From positions 1-44,608 of the forward strand of contig UQIC01000017.1 of the NCBI GenBank assembly GCA_900540985.1: DNA of 44,608 bases, written 5' to 3'. This stretch comes from an uncultured Collinsella sp. GTDB lineage: Bacteria > Actinomycetota > Coriobacteriia > Coriobacteriales > Coriobacteriaceae. Below are positions 7,335 to 14,557 of this stretch, piece by piece. The translations under genes were made by a program, and so were the position numbers. How positions within the stretch are numbered: position 1 is the stretch's first letter; the number at the start of each line of letters is the position of its first letter. A model generated the notes under the pieces. That model did no database searches, was not told the origin of the DNA, and saw only the letters and a program-made list of their open reading frames with translations.

Positions 7335-7976
7335 ATGAAAATCGCTCTGATCAATGAGAACTCTCAGAACTCCAAGAACCCTATGATCGAGGCTGCCCTT
7401 AAGAAGGTTGTCGAGCCCATGGGCCACACCGTCTTTAACTATGGTATGTATGCCGACGCCGACTCCAAGCCCCTCACCTACGTGCAGAACGGCATCCTTG
7501 CCGCCGTGCTGCTGAACTCCGGTGCTGCCGACTACGTCGTGACCGGCTGCGGCACCGGCGAGGGCGCCATGCTCGCCTGTAACTCCTTCCCCGGCGTGCT
7601 GTGCGGCCACGTTGCCGACCCGCTCGACGCCTACACCTTTGCCCAGGTCAACGATGGCAACGCCGTCGCCATGCCCTTCGCTCTTAAGAACGGCTGGGGC
7701 CAGGAGCTCAACCTTGAGTACACCTTCGAGAAGCTCTTTGGCTTTGGTTCGGGCAACGGCTACCCCGCCGAGCGTGTTGAGCCCGAGCAGCGCAACAAGA
7801 AGATCCTCGACGGCGTCCGCGCTGTGACCATGCGTCCGCTCGTCGACGTTCTGGGCGAGATCGATCAGGACCTGGTGAAGGGCGCACTTGCCGGCGAACA
7901 CTTCCAAGAGTACTTCTTTGCCAACGCAACCGACGAGGCCATCATCGCCAAGGTCAAGGAGATCCTGGGCCTCTAA
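7335..7976 (+). CDS. RpiB/LacAB-family isomerase, likely DhuI (unsaturated uronate isomerase)
   Basis: A 213-residue RpiB/LacA/LacB-family protein with the family core MKIALINENSQNSKNPMIEA and the anion-loop region GCGTGEGAMLACNSFPGVLCG near residues 73-93. Classical RpiB/LacAB proteins act on sugar phosphates and are about 150 residues long. This longer form matches the streptococcal DhuI type, which isomerises 4-deoxy-5-threo-hexosulose uronate formed from unsaturated uronates and works with the SDR DhuD. The pairing here with a KduD/DhuD-type SDR and a GH105 supports that reading and would replace the unrelated cupin isomerase KduI. Shine-Dalgarno GGAAGG precedes ATG 7335. Function inferred from family and context. 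Confidence 0.8.
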   Translation: MKIALINENSQNSKNPMIEAALKKVVEPMGHTVFNYGMYADADSKPLTYVQNGILAAVLLNSGAADYVVTGCGTGEGAMLACNSFPGVLCGHVADPLDAYTFAQVNDGNAVAMPFALKNGWGQELNLEYTFEKLFGFGSGNGYPAERVEPEQRNKKILDGVRAVTMRPLVDVLGEIDQDLVKGALAGEHFQEYFFANATDEAIIAKVKEILGL

Positions 7977-8001
7977 TCGCACGACTCATTGCAGCTAACG
8001 C

Positions 8002-8043
8002 AAGCGGCGGTCGTCCCATGTACGGGACGACCGCCGCTTTTTA
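8002..8043 (+). terminator. Rho-independent terminator of kduD-dhuI
   Basis: AAGCGGCGGTCGTCCC pairs perfectly with GGGACGACCGCCGCTT around ATGTAC and is followed by TTT. Confidence 0.9.
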
Positions 8044-8096
8044 CTATCTACCGACTGACGCCGCGGGGATAGGCCTCACATGCACCAAGGGGTTGA

Positions 8097-10046
8097 CTAG
8101 AGCTCGCAAGCAACCTTGTAGCCATCGCCGATGGCGTCGCGGATGTTGCCGCACTTGTTGGCATCGCCCAACACGTGGGTGGTAACGCCGGCTGCAGCAA
8201 GATCGTCGGCCAACTTGGTATTGGGACGATAGCCCATGGCAAGTACCAGCGTATCGGCATCGGCGATGGTGTGGATCTCGCCGTCCTTTTCGTAGCTGAT
8301 GGCATCCTCGGTAATCTCGGTCACCTTGGCCTCGGTCAGCACGTGAACGCCCTTGGAGAGCATGCGCGTGATGAGCACCGCGCGACCGGCGCCGCCCTCG
8401 TTGGCGGCGAGCGTCTTGGTCATCTCGATGACGGTGACGTCGCGATTGGCCGGCGACAGATCGTTGACCAACGGGGCCAGGTAGTCGGCCGTCTCGCAAC
8501 CGACGGTGCCGCCGCCCACGATGACAATCTTCTTGCCCGGGAAAGCCTTGCCGCCCAACAGGTCGTCAGCCGTCATGACCTGCTTAAATCCCTGCATGAA
8601 GGCCGGGGCGATGGGCTCGGCGCCATAGGCCAGGACGACCTCGTAGCCGGCGTAGTCACGCTGAATGTCCTCGGCAGTAAGCTCGGTGCCAAATACGCAC
8701 TTCACGCCGACCTCGGCCAGGCGACGGTACTGATACTTGATCACGCGGGTGAGTTCCTGCTTTGCCGGCGGAACGGCCGCGATGCGCATCTCGCCACCCG
8801 GCTCGTCCTGCTTATCCACGAGCACTACGTTGTGGCCGCGCTTGGCAGCAATGTAGGCTGCCTCCATGCCCGCAGGACCAGCGCCCACAACCAGCACGTT
8901 CTTAGCCTCGGCGGCAGGCTCGTAGCCGGCCTCGTCGCGCTCAACATCGGGATTGACGGTGCAGGAGATGCGCTTGCCAAACATAATGCCGTTCAGGCAG
9001 CGCAGGCAGCCGATGCAGGGGCGGATGTCGTCGGCGTTGCCGGCAGTGGCCTTATTGCAGAACTCGGCATCGCACAGATTGGCGCGGCCCATCATGCAGA
9101 TGTCGGCAGCGCCGTCCTCGATCAGCTCCTCGGCGATCCAGGCCTCGTTGATGCGGCCGACGGTGGCGACGGGAATGTTGACGTGCTTTTTGATCTCGCG
9201 CGAGCAGGCAGCGTGCGAGGCCTGCTGGGTACCGGCGGCAGGAATCGCGGAACCGCGCTTGATGGTGGTGCCGCCCGACACATGAATCATGTCGACGCCG
9301 GCCTTCTCCAGGCGACGCGAGACGTAGATCATGTCGTTGAGGGTCAGGCCGCCATCGGTGTACTCATCGCCCGAGATGCGGACGTCGATGATAAAGTCCT
9401 TGCCGCAGCGCTCGCGAATCTCGGCGATGACCTCGAGCAAGAAGCGCATACGGGCGTCGAGCGAGCCGCCATACTCGTCGGTACGCTTGTTGTAGAGCGG
9501 AGTCAAAAAGCCGCCGAGCATGCCGTGGGCGTGTGCCGCATGGACCTCGACGCCATCGACGCCAGCCTTCTGCATACGCACGGCAGCGTCGCCAAACTGA
9601 TGCGTGAGCTCGTGAATCTCGTCGACCGTGATGGGGCGCGGTGCCTCGCGGGCGTAAGACGGGCCCACAAAGGACGGAGCGATCAGGCGCGGCGTTCCCG
9701 GAATGTTAAAGGCCATGTAGGCGGGGTGGAAGAGCTGCGGCATGATCTTGCAGCCATACTCGTGGACGGCCGCGGCGAGCTTTTCCCAGCCGGGAATAAA
9801 CGTGTCGTCGTAGCAGCACATGTCACCCGGTAGATAGGTATAGGTGGGCTCGACCGTCACGACCTCGGTGATGATGAGGCCCACGCCGCCCTTGGCGCGG
9901 GCACGGTAATGATCGACCAAGTCATCAGTCACATAGCCATGATCGGCCAGGTTCGTGGACACCGGCGGCATAAAGACGCGGTTCTTGACCTCGGTTGTAC
10001 CGACCTTGATTGGGCTAAAGAGCATCGGATAGGCGGAGGACTCCAT
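8097..10046 (-). CDS. NADH:flavin oxidoreductase with 4Fe-4S and FAD domains (2,4-dienoyl-CoA reductase/BaiCD type)
   Basis: A 649-residue three-part enzyme. An Old Yellow Enzyme barrel (residues 1-330, PMLFSPIKVGTTEVKNRVFMPP; HAAHAHGMLGGFLTP near 169-183; YGGSLDAR) binds FMN. A 4Fe-4S cluster is held by Cys344, Cys347, Cys350 and Cys362 (C-x2-C-x2-C-x11-C). A C-terminal FAD/NAD(P) pair of Rossmann folds follows (VVGAGPAGMEAA near 386; IVIVGGGTVGCETADYL). Relatives pass hydride from NAD(P)H to an activated C=C bond. The substrate is unknown; being in the pectin locus suggests a plant-derived enone or enoate but does not prove it. ATG 10046 with GAAAGGA was chosen over longer frames. Downstream of the GltD-like gene, separated by a terminator-like stem. 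Confidence 0.88.
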   Translation of the reverse strand: MESSAYPMLFSPIKVGTTEVKNRVFMPPVSTNLADHGYVTDDLVDHYRARAKGGVGLIITEVVTVEPTYTYLPGDMCCYDDTFIPGWEKLAAAVHEYGCKIMPQLFHPAYMAFNIPGTPRLIAPSFVGPSYAREAPRPITVDEIHELTHQFGDAAVRMQKAGVDGVEVHAAHAHGMLGGFLTPLYNKRTDEYGGSLDARMRFLLEVIAEIRERCGKDFIIDVRISGDEYTDGGLTLNDMIYVSRRLEKAGVDMIHVSGGTTIKRGSAIPAAGTQQASHAACSREIKKHVNIPVATVGRINEAWIAEELIEDGAADICMMGRANLCDAEFCNKATAGNADDIRPCIGCLRCLNGIMFGKRISCTVNPDVERDEAGYEPAAEAKNVLVVGAGPAGMEAAYIAAKRGHNVVLVDKQDEPGGEMRIAAVPPAKQELTRVIKYQYRRLAEVGVKCVFGTELTAEDIQRDYAGYEVVLAYGAEPIAPAFMQGFKQVMTADDLLGGKAFPGKKIVIVGGGTVGCETADYLAPLVNDLSPANRDVTVIEMTKTLAANEGGAGRAVLITRMLSKGVHVLTEAKVTEITEDAISYEKDGEIHTIADADTLVLAMGYRPNTKLADDLAAAGVTTHVLGDANKCGNIRDAIGDGYKVACEL

Positions 10047-10156
10047 ACAGGGTTCCTTTCGTTTGAGCCGCTCGGCGGCAGTTGCTGACTTATCTATCGT
10101 ACCAGCAACTGCACAACACCCGACCGCACGCACTCCCCTGTCTACGTATCGACCCA

Positions 10157-10229
10157 CAAAAAAGTTGCGGTGAGATACGGAGCAATCGAGGCTTTTCACA
10201 GCCAAAACAGTCCGTATTTCACCGCAACT
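10157..10229 (-). terminator. Long-stem terminator after the GltD-like gene
   Basis: A 19-bp stem with one G-T pair (10163-10181 with 10211-10229) encloses a small GGCT/AGCC hairpin and on the minus strand is followed by TTTTTTGTGG. The stem is much longer than needed for termination, like the nested elements elsewhere in the window. Confidence 0.8.
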
Positions 10230-10244
10230 GATGGATGGGATGTG

Positions 10245-11462
10245 TTAGAGACCCAGGTAGCTGGTCATGCCTTCGACGGCGAGCTTAGCGCCGGCTACGG
10301 CGTGAACAACCGTCAGCGGGCCGTTAACCACGTCGCCGGCGGCAAAGACGCCAGGCACGGTGGTCATACCGTACTCGTCGACCGAAAGAAGGCCGCGATG
10401 ATCGGTCTCCAGACCACCCGTCGTAAGCACAAGCTTGTCTTTGGGCACCTGCGAAGCCGCAATCACAACTGTGTCGGCAGACGCATGGTCGAGCTCTTCC
10501 TCGTACCCCACCACGTTATTCTCCTCGTCGAAGATAGCCGTCTCGAAGACCGGACCGTTATCGTCGATGGCGCAGATCGCCTTGCCGCACACAATCTCGG
10601 CACCGTCAAGCTCGGTCAGCTCCACCTCGTCATCGATGGCCGAGATATGGCGCGATCGAGCATACACGGTGACCTTACGAGCACCCGAGCGCAGCGCCGT
10701 GCGGGCCACATCCATGGCCACGTTACCGGCACCGATGACCGCCACATTCTGTCCGATCGCCACACTCGAAGGATCAACCAGGTAATCGATACCAAACAGC
10801 ACGTTGCCGCGCGACTCGCCGGGAATACCCAGTTTGCGAGCTCGCCAGGTACCGGTACCGACAAAGACCGCGTCGTAGCCATCACGTAGCAGGTCATCGA
10901 TGTGCAGTGCGCCGCCGATGGTGGTCGAGGGGCGCACGCGCACGCCAAGCGAGCACATCACGTGACGGTACTTTTGTACGAGCGCACGGGGCAGGCGGAA
11001 CTCGGGGATACCGTACTCCAGCACACCGCCGATCTCGGGGCGCTGTTCAAATACCGTGACGGCACAGCCCAGCTGGGCCATCTTAATGGCCACGGTAATA
11101 CCGGCGGGACCGGAACCGACCACGGCAACCTGTTTGCCGCACGACGGCGCGGGCTTCCACTCCTTACGATCCAAATACGCTGTCGAGATATAGTTCTCGA
11201 TGCTCGAGAAATGCACGGGTGTGCCCTTGCGGCCCTGAATGCAAGCACCCTCGCACTGGCCCGAATGGTTGCACACCATAGAGCAGACCGCGCTCATGGG
11301 ATTGTTCTGGAACAGCAGCTCGCCCGCTTCTTCTAGACGACGCTGTTTGAACAGGTCGATGACCTGCGGAATAGGCGTCTGAACCGGGCAGCCCTTAATC
11401 TGACAGAACGCCCTTTTACAACCTAGGCAACGATTCGCCTCTTCGACAATGTGGATAGCCAC
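10245..11462 (-). CDS. GltD-like NAD(P)/FAD oxidoreductase with N-terminal Fe-S domain
   Basis: A 405-residue protein of the glutamate synthase small subunit/NfnB/SudA group. Two cysteine sets in the N-terminal domain (Cys12, 15, 20, 25 and Cys60, 64, 70, 74) match the 4Fe-4S ligands, with RCLGCKRAFCQIKGCPV diagnostic. FAD motif VVGSGPAG near residue 114 and NAD(P) motif VIGAGNVAMDVA near 245 follow, ending in GVFAAGDVVNGPLTVVHAVA. No glutamate synthase large subunit is nearby, so it more likely shuttles electrons, perhaps to the flavin oxidoreductase downstream. The start chosen is GTG 11462, 5 bases after AAGGGGAG. An ATG at 11489 lies inside a hairpin and has no ribosome-binding site. Confidence 0.85.
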   Translation of the reverse strand: MAIHIVEEANRCLGCKRAFCQIKGCPVQTPIPQVIDLFKQRRLEEAGELLFQNNPMSAVCSMVCNHSGQCEGACIQGRKGTPVHFSSIENYISTAYLDRKEWKPAPSCGKQVAVVGSGPAGITVAIKMAQLGCAVTVFEQRPEIGGVLEYGIPEFRLPRALVQKYRHVMCSLGVRVRPSTTIGGALHIDDLLRDGYDAVFVGTGTWRARKLGIPGESRGNVLFGIDYLVDPSSVAIGQNVAVIGAGNVAMDVARTALRSGARKVTVYARSRHISAIDDEVELTELDGAEIVCGKAICAIDDNGPVFETAIFDEENNVVGYEEELDHASADTVVIAASQVPKDKLVLTTGGLETDHRGLLSVDEYGMTTVPGVFAAGDVVNGPLTVVHAVAGAKLAVEGMTSYLGL

Positions 11463-11488
11463 GCAACTCCCCTTTTTAATGCAATCCA

Positions 11489-11527
11489 ATGGGGGCGACG
11501 ATAAAGACCCTTCACCGCCGCCCCCAT
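11489..11527 (-). other. Hairpin between TIM-barrel and GltD-like genes
   Basis: ATGGGGGCG (11489-11497) pairs perfectly with CGCCCCCAT (11519-11527). On the minus strand it ends 26 bases before the GltD-like start and is not followed by a clean U-run, so it could be an attenuator or processing site. Confidence 0.45.
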
Positions 11528-11566
11528 ACAGGTAATCTCAATCTGCCGACACGGCAAAAGCCAATG

Positions 11567-12481
11567 CTATAACTCGCGATGAGAAGCCCCGCAGCGAGCA
11601 GACATGTGCTCGAGTGTCGCCAGGCAGTCAGCCGCCGTCGCCGGTACGCTGTTCTCGACCACGCAGGGAATCCCAGGGCAGGCGGCAGCCGCCCAGGCCA
11701 CCACAGGCTCAAAGTCATATCGTCCCGTCTCGCCCACGCCATGACACACCAGGCGCGAACCCGTACCGTCGCACCATCCGGCTCCGTCCTCGTTATCAAC
11801 GATCTCAAAATCCTTGGCGTGCAGCACGCGGATCTTACTGCCGCATAAGTAGAGCATGCGCGCGGTGATTTCCTGCGCTTCGTCAACGACACTGGGGTGC
11901 AGCAGCGATACCGGGTCGTAGATCACGCCGAGCGACGGGCTCGAGACGCGCTCCAGCACCTCACGGCAGCGATCCGGAGTATTAACCGTCTCGTTCCAAC
12001 CGGGCTCGATCAAAATTTGCCCGCCCACGGCCTCGGCCCGATCGCAGACGCGTGCAAGCCCGTCTGTAAACGCTTCGAGTGCCCCATCGGTCATGCGGTC
12101 GTCAGCAACGCGGTTCTGCGCATTGGGGCGACCGGTCTCGGTGCCAACCGGGCATCCGCCGAGCATCTGGGCAAAGTTCAGGCATGCCTCGTACTCGGCA
12201 ATGTTATCCATGAGCTGTTGGCGATCGGGCGTCGCCAAATTCTTATAGCACCCGAGCACGGCGACCGAAACGCCCGCCTCGTCGAGCACCGCACTCAAAT
12301 GGTCGGCAAGCTCGCGGGTCAGGCCGCCTCGATCGATCCCCATCGATGCGTAGAGCACCTTGCTCGGCAGCTGAATGCACGAAAAGCCCAGCTCTCCCGC
12401 CATACGAATGCGTTCCTCGACGGTTCCCTGCGGAAGGTCGTGCAAACGTACACCCGGAGTAATAGCCCCCACGTTATTCAC
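11567..12481 (-). CDS. Sugar phosphate isomerase/epimerase-like TIM-barrel protein (AP endonuclease 2 family)
   Basis: About 304 residues of the xylose-isomerase-like TIM-barrel family. The metal-binding pattern of that family is visible: Glu in GTETGRP, Glu in LIEPGWNETV, Asp/His in VIYDPVSLLHP, His in RVLHAKDFEI and Glu in CVVENSVP. Members isomerise or epimerise keto-sugars or process inositol derivatives. The exact substrate is unknown; in this locus a pectin-derived sugar is likely. Two GTG starts are possible, 12481 (overlapping the GH105 end by 8 bp) and 12472 (1 bp after it, with AAGGGA 10 bases before). The second has the better ribosome-binding spacing. Co-transcribed with GH105. 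Confidence 0.8.
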   Translation of the reverse strand: MNNVGAITPGVRLHDLPQGTVEERIRMAGELGFSCIQLPSKVLYASMGIDRGGLTRELADHLSAVLDEAGVSVAVLGCYKNLATPDRQQLMDNIAEYEACLNFAQMLGGCPVGTETGRPNAQNRVADDRMTDGALEAFTDGLARVCDRAEAVGGQILIEPGWNETVNTPDRCREVLERVSSPSLGVIYDPVSLLHPSVVDEAQEITARMLYLCGSKIRVLHAKDFEIVDNEDGAGWCDGTGSRLVCHGVGETGRYDFEPVVAWAAAACPGIPCVVENSVPATAADCLATLEHMSARCGASHREL

Positions 12482-13712
12482 ATCCCTTATGAGCGTTGAT
12501 GCCCGGGGTGTATCCGCCAAACGGGTCCTCGATGGAGCACACGCCCGAGGGGGCGAGCGGATCGCGCTTACCGGCCAGCTTGTCGTGATGCATGGTCTCG
12601 ATATAGGCAAGCACCAGCGGCGCCACACCCTTTGCATCATTTTTGACCACGGGCTCGCTCATGTAGTAATCAAACGTGCCCTCGCGGTGCGCGGTGTTTC
12701 CCAAGCCCGCAACCAGGCAGATGTTGTCGAGCGCCAACTGCCCGTCATACTCGGACAGGCAGGTCTCGCAGATGCCGTCGAAGGCGCGACGGCCGTACTG
12801 GTAGTAACGCTCGCCCAGCACGCCCAGACGCACGCCCTTCATGATGGCGTTGGCAAAGATGGCGCTGCCCGACTCCTCCAGGTAGTTGGGGGCGATATTG
12901 GGCAGGTTGATGACCTGGTGCCACATGCCGGTCTTCTCGTCCTGATACGGCAGCATGGCGTCGATCAGATCGTGGAACATCTTGCGGATCTCGTCCTTCT
13001 CGGCCGACATCGAAGGCGGCATAAGCTCCCAGGTGTCGATGAGCGCCATGGCAAACCAGCCCTCGGCGCGCAGCCAGAAGTTAGCCGAAAGGCCGGTGAC
13101 CGGGTCGCACCAGAACTGTTTGCGGCTCGCGTCGTAAGCGTGATAGTACAGACCGTTGAGGGGGTTGCGCATCAGGTCATGCACGACCTGGAACATATGG
13201 AAGCTGTCCGAGCAGGCACGACGGTTGTGGAAGCTCAGCTCGTACTGCATGTAGAACGGCTGGGCCATATACATGCCATCGAGCCAGATCTGGTTGGGAT
13301 AGACGGCCTTGTGCCAAAACACGCCTTCTTTGGTGCGCGGCTGGGTCTCGAGCTGGCGGTAGATGGTGTCCATGGCGGCACGGTACTTGGGCTTGCCCAC
13401 CAGGTCATAGAGCTTGTAGAGGGTCTTGCCCGCATTGACGTTATCGAGGTTGTACTCCTGCGGGTTGTAATGCTTGATGGTACCGTCGTCCTGGACAAAG
13501 AAATCGATGTAGTCATCGGCAAAGGTCAGGTAGCGCTGCTCACCCGTGATCTCGTACAGCTCGATGAGCGCCTTAATCATGCAGCCGTCGATATAGTTCC
13601 AGGTGTTCTCCTTGCCGGCGCGAATCTTTTCGATATTCCAAGCCGGCGCCTGCGGCGTAGAGGTTTCGATCAACTGCTCGATATAACGGTCCAGGATTTG
13701 ATTGCAACCCAT
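12474..13712 (-). CDS. GH105 unsaturated rhamnogalacturonyl/galacturonyl hydrolase
   Basis: A 412-residue alpha6/alpha6-barrel protein of glycoside hydrolase family 105 (YteR/YesR group), shown by WFAMALIDTWELMP with the catalytic Asp, AFDGICETCLSEYDGQL and the typical final GTFDYYMSEPVVKNDAKGVAPLVLAYIE. It hydrates the double bond of lyase-derived oligosaccharides and releases unsaturated uronate, the substrate of the DhuI-KduD branch. No signal peptide, so cytoplasmic. ATG 13712 (MGCNQILDRY) was chosen because GAGGGG lies just upstream; an in-frame ATG at 13730 lacks one. An operator sits at 13740-13751, and a second at the centre of the palindrome at 13768-13805. Confidence 0.92.
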   Translation of the reverse strand: MGCNQILDRYIEQLIETSTPQAPAWNIEKIRAGKENTWNYIDGCMIKALIELYEITGEQRYLTFADDYIDFFVQDDGTIKHYNPQEYNLDNVNAGKTLYKLYDLVGKPKYRAAMDTIYRQLETQPRTKEGVFWHKAVYPNQIWLDGMYMAQPFYMQYELSFHNRRACSDSFHMFQVVHDLMRNPLNGLYYHAYDASRKQFWCDPVTGLSANFWLRAEGWFAMALIDTWELMPPSMSAEKDEIRKMFHDLIDAMLPYQDEKTGMWHQVINLPNIAPNYLEESGSAIFANAIMKGVRLGVLGERYYQYGRRAFDGICETCLSEYDGQLALDNICLVAGLGNTAHREGTFDYYMSEPVVKNDAKGVAPLVLAYIETMHHDKLAGKRDPLAPSGVCSIEDPFGGYTPGINAHKGCE

Positions 13713-13739
13713 TGCTGTCCCCTCTGACATAAACGATAG

Positions 13740-13751
13740 GTGAACGTTACC
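13740..13751. promoter_or_regulatory. Uronate-regulon operator, GH105 proximal site
   Basis: GTGAACGTTACC, 27 bp before the GH105 start codon, matches GTGAACGTTCAC at 10 of 12 positions. It overlaps the expected promoter/leader; a TACACT -10-like hexamer lies just upstream on the minus strand. Confidence 0.65.
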
Positions 13752-13767
13752 CCTAGTGTAACGCGAA

Positions 13768-13805
13768 CGGGGAATATAGGGTGAACGTTAACCCTATATT
13801 CCCCG
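13768..13805. promoter_or_regulatory. 38-bp palindrome centred on a regulon operator
   Basis: A perfect 15-bp inverted repeat (13768-13782 with 13791-13805) encloses GAACGTTA, so the operator-like GTGAACGTTAAC (13781-13792) sits at its exact centre. Apart from one mismatched base pair in the middle the whole 38 bp is palindromic. It begins 14 bp beyond the SGNH esterase stop and lies upstream of GH105. It may serve both as an extended operator and as a terminator hairpin. Confidence 0.7.
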
Positions 13806-13819
13806 CAAACGGCAGACTT

Positions 13820-14488
13820 TTAGCGGCAAACGGCGGTGAGACCCGCGGCGATGCGATGCGCCAGGCGCTCATAGCCGGCAGGACTGTAATGCAGACCGTC
13901 CGGCATATAGAGCTCGCGGTGCTCCGGCAAAAACGGGCTGATGCCGCTTTGCGCATACAGGTCAATCACCGGAACGGAGTAACGGTCACAGACCTCCAGC
14001 ATCGCTCGCACGTAGGCGTCTTGCGTCAGACCCAAATGGTTCGCCTCATCGCTTGCCGGGATATCCTTCTCGTGCTTACCACTCGTCTTGCATGGCGTCA
14101 TAAACACGAGCTTTGCCTGAGGTGAGCGCGCCGTGATGGTACGGATCAGATAATCGAGTGCACCATAGAACTCATGCACGTCCGTGCTGCCGAGCTCTCC
14201 AAGCGGCACGTTGCGGCTAAAGTCGTTGACGCCGCCAAAGACGATGTAGATATCGGCCGCATCGTCGATACCGTCAAGGCGCTCGACAAACGAATCGGTA
14301 CGGTCGGCCTTGATGGCGATACGCGAACCCTTGATGCCAAAGTTCTCGACGACCGCGCCTCCCAGCAACGCGCCCAGATGCGAAGTCCAAGAGATGTCGT
14401 TGCCGCCTGCGCCGCATCCGTTATCGCCCCATGTGGTCGAATCGCCAAAGCAGCAAATGGTCGATTCACTCAAACTCTTCGTTTCCAT
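13820..14488 (-). CDS. SGNH/GDSL esterase, possible pectin or rhamnogalacturonan acetylesterase
   Basis: A 222-residue SGNH hydrolase with block I CFGDSTTWG (catalytic Ser near residue 15), a block II glycine (FGIKGSRIA), block III GGVND with the oxyanion Asn near 85, and block V PDGLHYSPAGY with the catalytic Asp and His. There is no signal peptide. Located among pectin esterases, it probably removes acetyl groups from imported galacturonan or rhamnogalacturonan fragments; the substrate is inferred from the neighbourhood only. ATG 14488 is preceded by GAGGAGAAG. Last gene of the transporter-GH28-esterase run. Confidence 0.85.
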   Translation of the reverse strand: METKSLSESTICCFGDSTTWGDNGCGAGGNDISWTSHLGALLGGAVVENFGIKGSRIAIKADRTDSFVERLDGIDDAADIYIVFGGVNDFSRNVPLGELGSTDVHEFYGALDYLIRTITARSPQAKLVFMTPCKTSGKHEKDIPASDEANHLGLTQDAYVRAMLEVCDRYSVPVIDLYAQSGISPFLPEHRELYMPDGLHYSPAGYERLAHRIAAGLTAVCR

Positions 14489-14557
14489 AATCTTCTCCTC
14501 ATCCGCCCATCGGCGGTCATACAGGAACGTACCGTTTATTCGCAGCATGCCGAGGGG

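Noticed and set aside
8344..8352. GTGAACG matches inside coding genes (near 8344 and 17817)
   Set aside because: They are half sites within coding sequence with no palindromic partner, expected by chance.
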